In this document: piece after piece, positions 22,925 through 32,648 of the stretch
Position numbering within the stretch: the first letter of the stretch is position 1
Layout of the letters: every line of letters begins with the position of its first letter
Position numbers and translations under genes: made by a program
DNA from: Symsagittifera roscoffensis
Taxonomy: Eukaryota; Xenacoelomorpha; Acoela; Convolutidae
NCBI RefSeq assembly: GCF_963678635.1
Contig: NC_087070.1
Location: 25,600,007-25,664,006, forward strand
Reading direction: 5' to 3'
Length of the DNA: 64,000 nt
Notes under the pieces: generated by a model
Database searches by the model: none
What the model saw: the letters and a program-made list of their open reading frames with translations, nothing else
What the model was told of the DNA's origin: nothing

Positions 22925-24870
22925 ATAAGAAAACGCAACTCGACAAAAAAAAACACATAATATGTATTACAAAAATTTGGTCGAAAATTATTTTGTCATT
23001 TTTTGGGCCAAGCGCGCAATCTGTATTGCCATGAAACTTCCCTATTTTAAAAGCTGCTCGCCCTGGCTCACTCCGTACAAATTATTGGGATCCTACAAAG
23101 CTTGCTCAAAAAAACCCACTATATCTTAAGTCTTTATGCTTAACACTTTTCGCTCCTCCGCTTCAACGACAGTCGTTCTAGCATTTTGAACTGATCCCTC
23201 CTCAACCCTACTCGGGGCTAGGATTTCTTCTAAAAATAGGAACACAAGAGCTGCTCACCAACAGCCCATGGGATGAGTGTCAAACGATCGAACTGCTTCT
23301 GGTCGATTTGTAGAGGTGACGTGGCTCTAAGACAGAAGAAATGTGATAAAGATAGACTCTTCTATAGTAAAGCATTCACACTGGATTGTATTCAGGATCT
23401 CCTGGCAATTTTGAGGCAACAAAAGCAAGGCGAACCATTTTCAGTAACATTTTTTCCGCGCACGCACAAAAATTTTTCGCATTTTTCAGAGCCTAATCGA
23501 ATTCCTATCGCAACTCTGAAATGTTGTTTTAATAGTTTTAGTTTCAGATTTCAACACTGATTGACATTAAAATATTGGAAGCCAAGCGTTGAAACGCGTT
23601 GATTGTTCTTATTTCCGTTAATTCGTGTTTTAAAAGAAAGTCAGCGGCGTTTTCGATGTCAAAATTGGCTCGGACCTGTTTTTTTTATTTAGTCTTGTGG
23701 AGCCATTTCACTTTTTCTAAATTCAAACCACGTTTTAAGCGCAGCATCATAAATTTTATTCAAATTTTCCATTTAGCGCGTTTTTTGCTCCTATTGCCGA
23801 GGTTGAGAAAGCAGGAAAAGCTTGAGAACGAGCGGAAGAAACACCCAAGTCAATTTTGGTTACCAATTTCTGACAGCTTGTAAAATTTGGTTATCATTGA
23901 TTTTCAAAATAGTGACCTCGGTTAACGAGTTTTTTAGTATTCTGTCGTAGCGATCCAATAAAACAAGGGGCTCGTTAGAAACTACTGCAAAACTTCTTAA
24001 AATTTCCATCATCATATTAGCTTTTTGGTTTTATTTGCGACTCAAGCTGTTTTCACTAGCATCTGAAATTTTTTTTTGCAGAGAAGTTTTGAGTTTCCAG
24101 ATTGCCTTGTTGATTTTCGTCTTCTGACCTTTTCATAGTGCTTCCTTGAAAAAATAGCCGGCGAAACTTCTTGTAGTTTTCCTCTAAACTTCCATAATCT
24201 AATTACCCTACAGGTTTGTTCTCGACACTAGCTGTTTTACCAACATCCGAATAACTCCCGAAAAAAAATTTGTGAGGCTTGAGGATTGCCTTTTTGAGTT
24301 TTGTTTTCTGACATTATGATGAAGCATCCAGAAAAAATTTATTTGGGTTCACCTTACGCACAATGGATGTATATGTACAATTCTGGACAATTCGAAAAAA
24401 ACCGATTCATCAATGGTTCTCTATTTTAGGAATTAAAGGCGTTCATGAAGTCTACTTTTAAAAGAACAGTGCAATTTGGATTGCCGTCAAGCTCAATCAG
24501 TTTTTGAAGTGAGTGTGAAATTATTTCTCCTCATTGTCTAGTGCCGCATCCAATCTGAAAAGTTTCGGAAAAAAAATCTTGCTCGGAGACGGCTTTGTTT
24601 CGAGCGCATTTAGACTCGACGCACCTCACCATGTTGCATATGGCAGTTGGTCGCAATCTTTTGTCTATGTTTATGAGGGCAATGCGTTTTTCGCCGGAAA
24701 GAATGGTATGCTTAGGGGTTCCGGTATGCTGCCATCTCTAAGGAAGTTTATCAGCTTAGTACGCACTTTTAGAAATTTAAGTCCTTCATTGCCATTCGAC
24801 TTACTAACAAAATCTTTTAAAAGTTTAGAAACTGTGTTATCCGAACCTCTTCCCGAACTAAGTTAATTTG
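22925..24870 (-). pseudogene. LINE-type retrotransposon, decayed copy 2
   Basis: Alignable with the copy at 16160-18530 in the same orientation. Shared stretches include the 3' region near 22930-22990 (CGACAA...AACACATA.TATGTATTAC), SSVLEPRHLYKS on the minus strand near 23350, a GCGGAAGAAACACCCA block near 23835, and the early-RT region near 24780-24600. Frames are heavily interrupted. Copies 1 and 2 preserve different parts, so together they outline a LINE ORF with a C-terminal RLE-like domain. This copy lacks the 304-bp internal duplication. Confidence 0.5.
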
Positions 24871-24941
24871 CGCGATCTGTCCGGTAGCCTTAAATCAGAA
24901 CGACTTTAACGACCCGAAGTTAATGGACCACACATTGAACT

Positions 24942-25055
24942 GGCTTTGGTAGAAACGGTTAAATGCATGTAAAGCTGTGCTTAGACGCTAGCCAGTCAAT
25001 TTAGGACCTTGTTTTTTCCCGTTGCTATGTACTTGTGGACGAATGTTACAGAGAC
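24942..25055. repeat. Dispersed repeat shared with 44650-44770
   Basis: AACTGGCTTTGG through GCGAATGTTACAGAGA is alignable over about 115 bp with 44650-44770 in the same orientation, including TTTAGACGCT.GCCAGTC. It lies just upstream of a gypsy RT scrap here, so it may be part of that element. Confidence 0.6.
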
Positions 25056-25499
25056 AAAAACGCAAACAAGCAACATACACGAAGAAACTAGTAGAAAATG
25101 TCAGCAAGGATAAAAAAAGTTATCACCCTTTGTAACCAAGATGGTTTAATCGAAGGCATACTGTATTTTGAAGAAAAACCGGACTACTTGTAGCTGACTC
25201 ATTGATAAGTGTGAGCCAAGGAAAAAAATTACTGAAGTTACTGAACATGCGAAATGAAGCTACTAACGTAAATCAGGGCAGCAGAATTGCTCATTGCACG
25301 AATTTGAAAAACCATATTGGAGTAAACGTACGTTTAGTAGCAAGGGGCATGCGGTGCATCAGGAACCTATCCAATTGGGCTAACTTGTTACGCCAGGTTG
25401 TGCACAAGTGGCAACAGAGGAAAGAAGGGAGTAAGCTAGTTTTTGTCAGACATAACCAGTTCTTTTCTCTCAGTTTAACGAAATTGGGATTTTTGAACA

Positions 25500-25830
25500 G
25501 AATGAAACACGAAATCAATATAAACGCTGATGCACAACAGGTCAGCGGGCAAACCAAAGTATGATTTTTGATAAGCGGAAAGCCATGAAAAAGATTGTAC
25601 AGGATTTAGAAAAAATGTAACCTCGTTGAACCAGTTGACTCAATTTTGGCAGCACCATCCGTAGTCGTTAAAAAAAGACGGACGGATCCAACAGATTAGT
25701 TGTTGGTTTTAGAGGACTGAACAGTCAGATCAGAAAGACAAGCTAGACTCCAGCAAGGATGAGTATTGTCTTCGACACATTGGACGGCAACAAGTTCTTC
25801 TCTAACATTGATTCAGTCTGGTTACTTTCA
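25500..25830 (+). pseudogene. Gypsy-type reverse transcriptase scrap (start of RT)
   Basis: Several frames together give the usual beginning of a Ty3/gypsy RT: MKHEININADA (near 25500), then IVQDLEKM, LVEPVDSILAAPSVVVKK (near 25625-25675), RGLNSQIRKTS (near 25710-25745) and DGNKFFSNIDS (near 25780-25815). It breaks off at about 25830, where a Penelope-like fragment in the opposite orientation begins. The catalytic YxDD region is missing. The upstream frame 25202-25564 has no clear motif before residue 90. Confidence 0.65.
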
Positions 25831-27618
25831 GACTCTCCCTGGCCATTTGAGTTTTCGTTACAAGCAATTCAATTTTCTTGTTGGTAAAAATTATTTGTGC
25901 CCCGGATATTAGCCGAACCTTTGAAGATAACAGTTGAGATGGATTGCCTCGATATTGCATTGTAAGAAGGGGTGGTGAGTCTTTCAACAATTTGTCATTT
26001 CTCGGTTCTGATGCCTTCACCTCTAAACTTTTCTTTCCCTCAATGATCTACCCTCAATGAGTTTCAAACACTACCCTGTCCGAGCAATTTTTCGGATATT
26101 GATTCTCAATCTATTGTTTCCGATTTTTTTTTCAATGCCTGGTCAAAACTTTCCCATGTTGAGGTACTTCTGAAAACCCTATGAACAGTACCTTCAATAA
26201 CGTTTCTTTTGTACTGCAAACGTGCGCAACCTCTGCAAACCTCTGCAACTACTGCAAACGTGCGCAAACGTGCGCAACGTGCGAAAATTTAGATTGGTGC
26301 CGGTATCAGTGGGTTTCTGGTACCACCCACATGTGACCTTTTTTCCTGAGTCCACGTTGACATTTTAATCCAAAAAGGCCAAATTAACGTTACTATCAAG
26401 TTCTTCTATGGTGAACTGCAAGTTTGGATGCAACTTATTGGCAGCCTCGAGAACTAACCCAAGATCGCCCTTGACAGATCTAACTATGACGTCCACATAC
26501 CTTAGAAAAACTTTGACACCATTCACAGCCCGATCTGCTTCCTATTGTTTTTTGCAAGCAATTCAATACCATACTGTTTCAGCGATGTCTGCGTATTCAG
26601 ATTCCGATATTTTACTACAACCTAAGTGGTACCAGTTCAAACAAGCTTCGCATTCTACCCCTTTCGTCCGATATGTCACCTTTTTCTGGCATCCAGGGCA
26701 GACCTCCTTGTTGCCCTCAATTCGCACAGTAAATTTTAGTACATCTTTCTTTAGTGCAGGTTCGTATTCTTTGACCCACAAATTGGCCAGTATTACTGCA
26801 AGGGAGGCGCTCATTGCTAAACCGTCTCTTTGTACATAGCACAAACCAATGCATTTAAAGTGTTATTCACTGCCAATTTCAGTAGTTTTTTCATAGTCTT
26901 GCAAGATATTTCCGGAGGGTTGACTTGCTCTTATAATCTCCTCCGGGCTATTTCAACCGCTCCCGTGAGTGGGACATTAGTGTACAAACTCTTTACATCA
27001 AGGTGTTTATACTCTCATCAGAGTCCATCTCAGTTTTCTCCAAGATCTCCCTGGCCATTTTAGTTTTCGTTTCTATGTTTTCCCCTCAATTTCGTCAAAG
27101 TACTTTGCCAATGTTTTATTTAGGTTGTCATATGAGCTACCAGGTAAAGAAATGACGAGACGAGGTGGCATGCCTTGTTTATGTACTCCTACTAATCCAT
27201 ACAGCCTAGCCGGATGTGCCCCTGTTGATCTCAACCTAGTTTACAGCGCTTCGCTAATCTCGTCCTTCTTTTTCGTGGCGAGTAATTCATTGTTTATGTC
27301 TTTTTCAATTTTCATGATCACGCTGTCTGTCAGATTCTTCCGCTCACTAAACTAATCTGCCTGTAATGAAACTTTCAGTTTCTTCTTATATGTCTCCTTT
27401 TTCCTTACACAAAAACCCACGCCCTTATCCAACGGCACTGCCAGAAGACCGTTGTCCTTTAATAACTGAATTGCTTTTTCAACACCTTTGTCAGAGGGGG
27501 TCTGTATCACATTCTTATCATATCTGATTGCAGCTGCTTCAATCTTTCTCCGGGTAACCTATTTAACTTCAATTCAGACAAAAAAATGTCAATGTCCGCA
27601 AGGAAGTGAATTTCATTG
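25831..27618 (-). pseudogene. Penelope-like retroelement copy 1, truncated, with PHD finger inside the RT
   Basis: On the minus strand the order is: N-terminal region (27618-27300), RT finger motifs (27060-26950), DGLAMSASLAVILANLW (near 26820-26770), a C4HC3 PHD-type finger (26715-26540: CPGCQKK..., VECEACLNWYHLGC, then a Tyr and a stop where the next Cys is expected), then VKVFLRYVDVIVRS (near 26520-26480). The last is the YVDD catalytic motif with the second Asp replaced by Val. The RT thumb continues to SQLLSSKVRLISGAQIIF (about 25940-25880). The GIY-YIG endonuclease is absent: the 3' side ends in a 28-nt piece copied from an earlier part of the element and then abuts a gypsy scrap. The 5' side is truncated and joined to an inverted 3'-end segment. 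The same PHD insertion is present in the copy at 61.5 kb. Confidence 0.85.
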
Positions 27619-27885
27619 ATCGAAAAATTCCCAAATCGAAATTTTATAACACTGAGAGTACAAAAAGCTAAGAAAAAAAAATTAAACGTTTACAGGAAAA
27701 TGTTATTATTGATTACGTAATTTATTACGTAATTACTGTTGTTAAATTTGATTGGTCAAATTTTAAAGCATTTTTTAAAGCATTTCTAGACATATTTCTC
27801 ATTTTTCAGATCTTTGATCGTTTTGTAAATATTGTAAAGAATTTTAATCCTGATGATGCACAAAATGTGCGAAATTGTTTGAAAT
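27619..27885 (+). repeat. Inverted copy of the Penelope 3'-end (pseudo-LTR-like) segment
   Basis: Reverse complement of this segment aligns with 61190-61440. Both share ACAATATTTACAAAACG, GATCTGAAAAATGAGAAA and a TAATTACGTAAT-rich stretch. At 61 kb the segment is the 3' end of the Penelope copy. Here it is attached, inverted, to the truncated 5' end of copy 1. Penelope-like elements are known for terminal repeats in direct or inverted arrangement. Confidence 0.75.
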
Positions 27886-27893
27886 AATTTTTT
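27843..27893 (+). ncRNA. Hammerhead-ribozyme-like motif (type I), copy 1
   Basis: CTGATGA (27850-27856) is followed by a 5-bp hairpin GCACA-AAA-TGTGC (27858-27870) and directly by GAAA (27871-27874). This is the conserved order of a hammerhead core. A very short helix III and a weak AT-rich helix I can be drawn with the flanks. Against it, one unpaired T (27857) separates the core from helix II and helix I has mismatches. Hammerheads are established components of Penelope-like terminal repeats, which raises the prior. Self-cleavage cannot be judged from sequence alone. Confidence 0.4.
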
Positions 27894-27912
27894 GAGTTTC
27901 TTATAACCATTT

Positions 27913-29335
27913 TTGCTGAAAGGAAAGTTCCAAATCGGGTTTATTGAGAAGAAAACTGAATTAAGGAAATTTATATCTTGCGCAGCTGCATTGAAGTGCT
28001 CTAATTCGGCAACTTCTCCAATGAATACTCATTTGGATACGTGCCGTAATGTTGGCAATAGCAATAGCTTTCCCATGGAGCAAAATATAACAAAAAAGGA
28101 GAAGCATACGCTGGCTACACAGTTAGTATACATGGACAAAATCTCAGTGAACAAAGTGACGACTTAGACTAGAATCAAGACGTTTTTTCGAAAAGCCGGC
28201 TTAATTTACCCAACAAAAATGCCCTAAGTGCAGCATTGACAGAAAAGTTCGTGGAACGGGTTAGACAAGTTGAGGAATACTTGTCAGGGACGGAAAAGTT
28301 AGTGCTTGCTCTTGACAAATGGACCAATGAACACATGGAATTTTTTCGGGTTAACAATTAGATTAACAAATTGGTGCAAACATCTTTCAAAACAGGATTG
28401 AAGTTTTTTTTGGCATGGTTCACTACCCCATAGGTTGCCCTTGCGATTCGATGAATACTTACGTTGAGGAGTTGCTGGTGAAGTTATGCAATGATGACAA
28501 ACGTATTCTCTGTATTTTGAGTGACTGTGGATCCGACATTGTCAAGTTTTCTCGACTGATGAATATACCTCATCTTCCGTGACTAGCACATGTGCTTAAC
28601 CTTGTAGCTAAAACATTTTTACAATCAAGTATGGCGGTGACGAGTTTTGAAATTGACGATGACAATTCTGGCGATGAGCTCGATCTGCAAGGTTAAAACA
28701 GCATTGGTTCTGTAGTTGGGTTGTTGAAAGAGGCTGAGAAAGAAATCAGAAAACCATCGCGCTTGGGCAGTTTCCTCGCCATACGCAAAACGGCCTTGAA
28801 GGCACGGAATTGCGGCCTGTCATTGCAGTTGATACGCGCTGGAATTCCACCTATTTGATGTTGAATCGATTTCTGCAGTGGCGCGTCTCTGTTACAGCCT
28901 CTTTGCCCGATTAAAACTTTAACTGAACGGAATCAAGCATTGAAGCCAGTGTACGATATTACCATGAAATTGTAACAAAATAATTTTCCGAGAGATTTCA
29001 ATTTATATGTTATTTCACTCTACTTGATCAAAAACTATCTCATGAACGAAGAGTCTGTCCAACCCGTTCGACAAAAGTTTGCTGCGATCTTAAACAAATG
29101 GTTTGACAACAACGTGGTAGTCCAAGCTTTTCGTAAGTCTGGGCCGTTTTATGAGGGGCTGGTAAACGCCTTCACGGAAAATGGGCTAACATCATCTGCT
29201 GATCACCAATACGCTGGCAACTACAACAGATTTGAGGAGTATCTCCAAGTGTTCAACAACCAGGAGCCATTGAAGCAGAAGATAATGAAACTCTGTCAGA
29301 CATTCCTTCATCTAATATAAACTTTTTAAATAGTG
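27913..29335 (+). pseudogene. hAT-family transposase, dead copy
   Basis: Across shifting frames the hallmarks of a hAT transposase appear in order. A BED-like zinc-finger stretch (Cys ... MNTHLDTC) is near 28000-28050. ALDKWTNEHM lies near 28310-28340, LAHVLNLVAKTFL near 28585-28625 and VDTRWNSTYLMLNRFLQWR near 28825-28885. A C-terminal segment is open at 29024-29320. There are many stops and frameshifts. Terminal inverted repeats and an 8-bp target duplication were not found. It sits between the Penelope inverted end and the SGNH-like frame. Confidence 0.75.
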
Positions 29336-29404
29336 TTTTTCAGATGAGATGAATTCCGGACAGGCGTGGTGGTCCTTATCTATTATTGAGATTTCATATA
29401 TTCA

Positions 29405-29935
29405 AGGATAGCCCCAACAAACGTTTGTTGATTGCGGATTTACAAGCGAAAACGCCTGGACTTCAGTAATATCAACATCTTCTCTTTGCCTGGAGCACAG
29501 ATACGCGATCTCTACCGGTTTGTATCAGCTAAAGATCAGTTCAACAAGATTGTAATTTTCGCGGGTGGAAACGATCTCTGTAACGGGTATTTGCCATCAA
29601 CTGAAAGCGTTGACGACGTAACAGAATGCATTGTCAAACTAGCAAACGAGCTGCTGAACGTAAGCCAACGTGTTTGTGTACTCGGTATACCAGCTCGCTA
29701 TCCCCCCGAATCTGAACGTGAACTGGTTTAGGACCACGAACTCATCAGACTATTTGCAGTCAATCGAAAAGTTGAAAAGAAAAGCGCTGAAGCTCGCTGG
29801 GTTTTCCGAGGTCTATTCGACCAAATCTACTGTGAGAACCACGTGTCTGAACGAGATCACGTCCACCTAAACGAACCACCTCTCAGTGGACTGAGAAGAA
29901 TATTGAAGCAACGGGTGTTGTAAGAAGACAATTCA
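29405..29935 (+). pseudogene. SGNH/GDSL hydrolase-like domain fragment
   Basis: The blocks of an SGNH hydrolase occur in order over about 170 codons with one or two frameshifts: KRLLIADLQA (block I position, catalytic Ser absent), FSLPGAQIRDLYRFV, VIFAGGNDLCNG (block III, GGND), RVCVLGIPAR, and RDHVHLNEPPLSGLRRIL (block V, DxxH). SGNH-like domains occur in ORF1 of some CR1 LINEs and as extra ORFs in some LTR elements (established, from memory). Here the frame lies just upstream of a CR1-like LINE but has its own context. It could be a remnant of another element. Two other SGNH-like proteins are at 58.4 and 59.7 kb. Confidence 0.6.
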
Positions 29936-30018
29936 GAGAACATAAATGAACGAAGACTAAAATTATACGAGTGCAGTCAGGCGACTGGCTGTCTTTGCGG
30001 ATCCTTCTCTGGGTAAGT

Positions 30019-30144
30019 TAATACCCCTTTCGATTCTTTAACAGATAGGTCTCCTTCTCAGGAGTCACTGTTTTTTTGAGTCGACCCCCTTTCGGTTCTT
30101 CAACAGCTAGATCTCCTTCTCAGGAGTCACTGTTCTAGAGTCGA
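30019..30144. repeat. Two-copy tandem repeat, unit about 63 bp
   Basis: CCCCCTTTCGGTTCTTCAAC...CTCCTTCTCAGGAGTCACTG...GAGTCGA occurs twice with small differences. Each unit holds the palindrome TCTCCTTCTCAGGAG. It lies in the 5' leader of the CR1-like LINE, where internally repeated promoter monomers are common. Confidence 0.7.
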
Positions 30145-30310
30145 ACCCCTTCCCTTCTCTCTTCCCGCATAAGGCTTAGCAAATTGATATCTTTTCCAGG
30201 ATTCATTGCCCTGAAGCCTAAAAGTAACAGAAATACACTATCGTGATAGATTTTTTGCGGCAATCACATAAAACAAACCTATCCATTCGAAATACAATCA
30301 CAAATTCAAA

Positions 30311-31120
30311 ATGAGTCACGAATCAAAACAAACAAAAAATTGCAAGATATGTAACTCCGCCATCGATAGCAAAACCGTGTCATACCACTCCATTGCTTGT
30401 GGTGAACTTATGCAATTAACATCAAAATGTACTGGCCTGTCACATGATGTTATATTTGGGCTAAGCACTGTTATTCACAATGTTTTACTATTCTGCAAGA
30501 GTTGCATAGAACTAAAGAAGAAAGACTTGATAATTGACCAAATAAGTAGCTCAAGAGAAAAACCCGAAAAAAAAGAATTCGAAGAGATTGTGAAAACTCT
30601 ACGAAAAGAAGTGGAAGAAATCAAGAATAACCTGAATGTCAACAATCTCTTTGTTCAGCAACAGTTACAGGAGCTTAAAGAAAACTTGGATAACAAAAAA
30701 TTTCCCCGCCTGAACCAAAAGTAATACAGCTACTCCAAAAACCAAAGCAAATTATCAAAGAGTTTTTCGACGAAATAAGACTGCGAGGAATACCAGAACT
30801 CAGGTCAAACAACAGTCAGGAGCGATACAATCATGACATCAATGGGGCAAAATCAATAATTGCACATCTTGCAGTATAGGGTAGTTTTAAGGAACTCAAA
30901 AGAATAGGAAAATATACCGAAGGAAGAAATCGAACAATTGTTATCAAGCAAGAAAGCCAACATGCTAAACGTTTTTTTCTTTTGTCATTAAGCAAACTCA
31001 AAACATCTTCAAAACCAGTGTATGTAAGCAAAGAGCTCACACAGATGAACAGCAGCTGGAGAATAAACTATTAATACAAGGACGAGCACTTATAAACCAA
31101 AATAATGATCCAAAAAAGCT
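30311..31120 (+). pseudogene. LINE ORF1: PHD-like finger, coiled coil, RNA-binding-type domain
   Basis: From ATG 30311 the first 138 codons are intact. Residues 11-70 have CKIC ... IAC ... SKCTGLS ... LLFCKSC, a PHD-like spacing in which the His ligand region is altered. Residues 72-135 are Lys/Glu-rich and heptad-like (coiled coil). After a frameshift near 30720 the frame continues with IRLRGIPELR, FKELKRIGKY, RTIVIKQES and KPVYVSKELTQ. This pattern is typical of the nucleic-acid-binding domain of CR1-type ORF1 proteins. The protein coats the LINE RNA in active relatives. Several stops follow, and it ends near 31120 before ORF2. Confidence 0.7.
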
Positions 31121-31199
31121 ACTTATACGAAATTTAGTACTACAAATAAACAATAAATGGGTCAGCCTAGACCAAAATAACATCGAACAAAATTGACTA

Positions 31200-31692
31200 G
31201 CATCAAACCCAGCGCTGACCAAGATAAACTACAATATACACAGCTTACCTGAACTAAAAGATAGAAGTTTTTTTGCAAACTGCTTAACAATTGAAAGTAA
31301 TATCGAAGTTATATGTCTATCTGAGATGTGGTTAACGAGTGATATTCTTGACAAAGCAGTTTTTCTACCCTATTTTGACATATATCAAACCGGCAGACCA
31401 ACACACATGACCGTAGAACTAAACACGGTGATGTGCTAATTGGTGTCAGAGATGTTCCACATAAACCGCTATGCATAAAAACAGAATGTGAAACTAGTGC
31501 AGTTAAATTAACCCCAAAAGTGAATCAATCATTCCATGCTGTCTATACAACCCTCCTGAAAAAAGACCTTATCGAATTTGTCAACAAGGAATCCTCGATC
31601 TAATAAGTGAACCTATAGCGAATAGCAAAAACGAAAATTGTAATAATTTAGTCATAACAGGCGAAAAAAACTTCATACACGCGATTTGGGAG
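31200..31692 (+). pseudogene. LINE ORF2, 5' part: AP-like endonuclease
   Basis: TKINYNIHSLPELK, VICLSEMWLTSDI (catalytic Glu position) and GDVLIGVRD are the usual order in the endonuclease/exonuclease/phosphatase domain of CR1-type LINEs. Near the break the frame reads LVITGEKNFIHAIWE, equivalent to the GDFN...DW motif but with the Asp changed. The domain nicks target DNA in active elements. It is interrupted at codon GAG (31690-31692) by the gypsy LTR and resumes at 41256. There are frameshifts near 31430 and 31520. Confidence 0.75.
31688..31692. repeat. 5-bp target-site duplication GGGAG, left copy
   Basis: GGGAG precedes the left LTR start TGTTGTG (31693). The identical GGGAG follows the right LTR end TTTTAACA (41250). 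Five bp is typical of Ty3/gypsy integration. Confidence 0.85.
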
Positions 31693-31905
31693 TGTTGTGA
31701 TTTGATCTTATTTTGCATTTATTGCAAACCTTATTTAGCTTAGTTAGATTTAGAAAATAGGTCACTCTTATATGACCTTCACTGGCCATTCTCTCCGGCG
31801 GAGGGAATGATCTCTCTTTGTTTAATGTTTTAACTTACCGACTAATTCACTTTATTTCTCTATTCTTTTCAATAGTCTTAACTTAGAATTAGCTTCGGAG
31901 AGACA
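31693..31905 (+). repeat. Left LTR of the nested gypsy element
   Basis: Starts TGTTGTGATTTGATC and is alignable with the right LTR (41034-41250) through TTAACTTAGA.TTAGCT. The last ~20 bp differ from the right LTR (TCGGAGAGACA instead of ACAACAAAGTA...AACA), so this end is mutated or was exchanged. It contains an extra ~10 bp (about 31765) absent from the right LTR. No clear tRNA primer-binding site could be identified after it. Confidence 0.85.
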
Positions 31906-31936
31906 TCACCCTCAACCTCAAAATTTGGAAAATCCG

Positions 31937-32648
31937 ATGGACGGTGAAACAGATAACCAAAGACAGCCGAGAATGGAGAGAAACACCCAAGAACAAAGAC
32001 GATATGACAAAGAAGCCGATAAAAAGCGACGATCAGTTCTATATCTAGCATTGGGAAATGAAGAAAAAGGATCTTCGGACAAAAATTTACTCAGGTGAAA
32101 ACCTTACAAATCTCTTTTAAAGAATTTTGGGACTCCCTAGCGATCGCTTTCGTAAGAAAGACAAACGTTACTTTGAACGACATAAACTACTAAACCGAAA
32201 ACAACGGGATAGAGAATCGCTGGAATAATTTTGGGGTGCCTTTGCAGAAATGGCGAAAAAGTGCGATATAACCGCAGGAGAAGAAGAGGGGATTCGAGAC
32301 ATTTTCATTAACAATATGAAAAACTACGACATTCAAAGAAAACTGCTAACAGAAACTCTTCCCCCTCGAGAAGCACTAAACGTAGCACTCATAGATGAAA
32401 AGAGAATTTTCAATCACCTAAAGCTAACAAACAATTTTAAATCCAACGGATCATCCGTACATAAATCACACAACCATTTTAACGTTAAAAGAGAGCCAAC
32501 TCTCAATATCGTAAAAAGCAACAACTGTATGAAGTGCGGCGGAATCTTCTCAAAAGGACACCTAGCAGTTTGCCCAGCAAAGGACACCACCTGTACTTCT
32601 TCAAATATAAAGGTCATTTCACCAGACTTTTACCAGACTTTGCCGTAA
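31937..32648 (+). pseudogene. Gypsy gag (nested element)
   Basis: Starts at ATG 31937 with a charged N-terminus, frameshifts near 32090, and continues with LGLPSDRFRKKDKRYFERHK, FWGAFAEMAKKCDI and RDIFINNMKN, which is capsid-like and Arg/Lys-rich. The intact part (32250-32648) ends with a zinc knuckle CMKCGGIFSKGHLAVC (about 32528-32575, C-x2-C-x7-H-x3-C) and a further Cys. The product would form the virus-like particle and bind RNA. It is related to, but well diverged from, the gag fragment at 4.0-4.9 kb. Confidence 0.75.

Noticed and set aside
26408-27355. Plus-strand frames up to 143 codons
   Set aside because: They are antisense shadows of the Penelope-like coding region on the minus strand, which carries the recognisable RT and PHD motifs.
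30000-30150. tRNA-like GAGTCGAACCCC phrase
   Set aside because: It resembles a T-arm segment but no acceptor or anticodon stem can be drawn; it belongs to a 63-bp tandem repeat.
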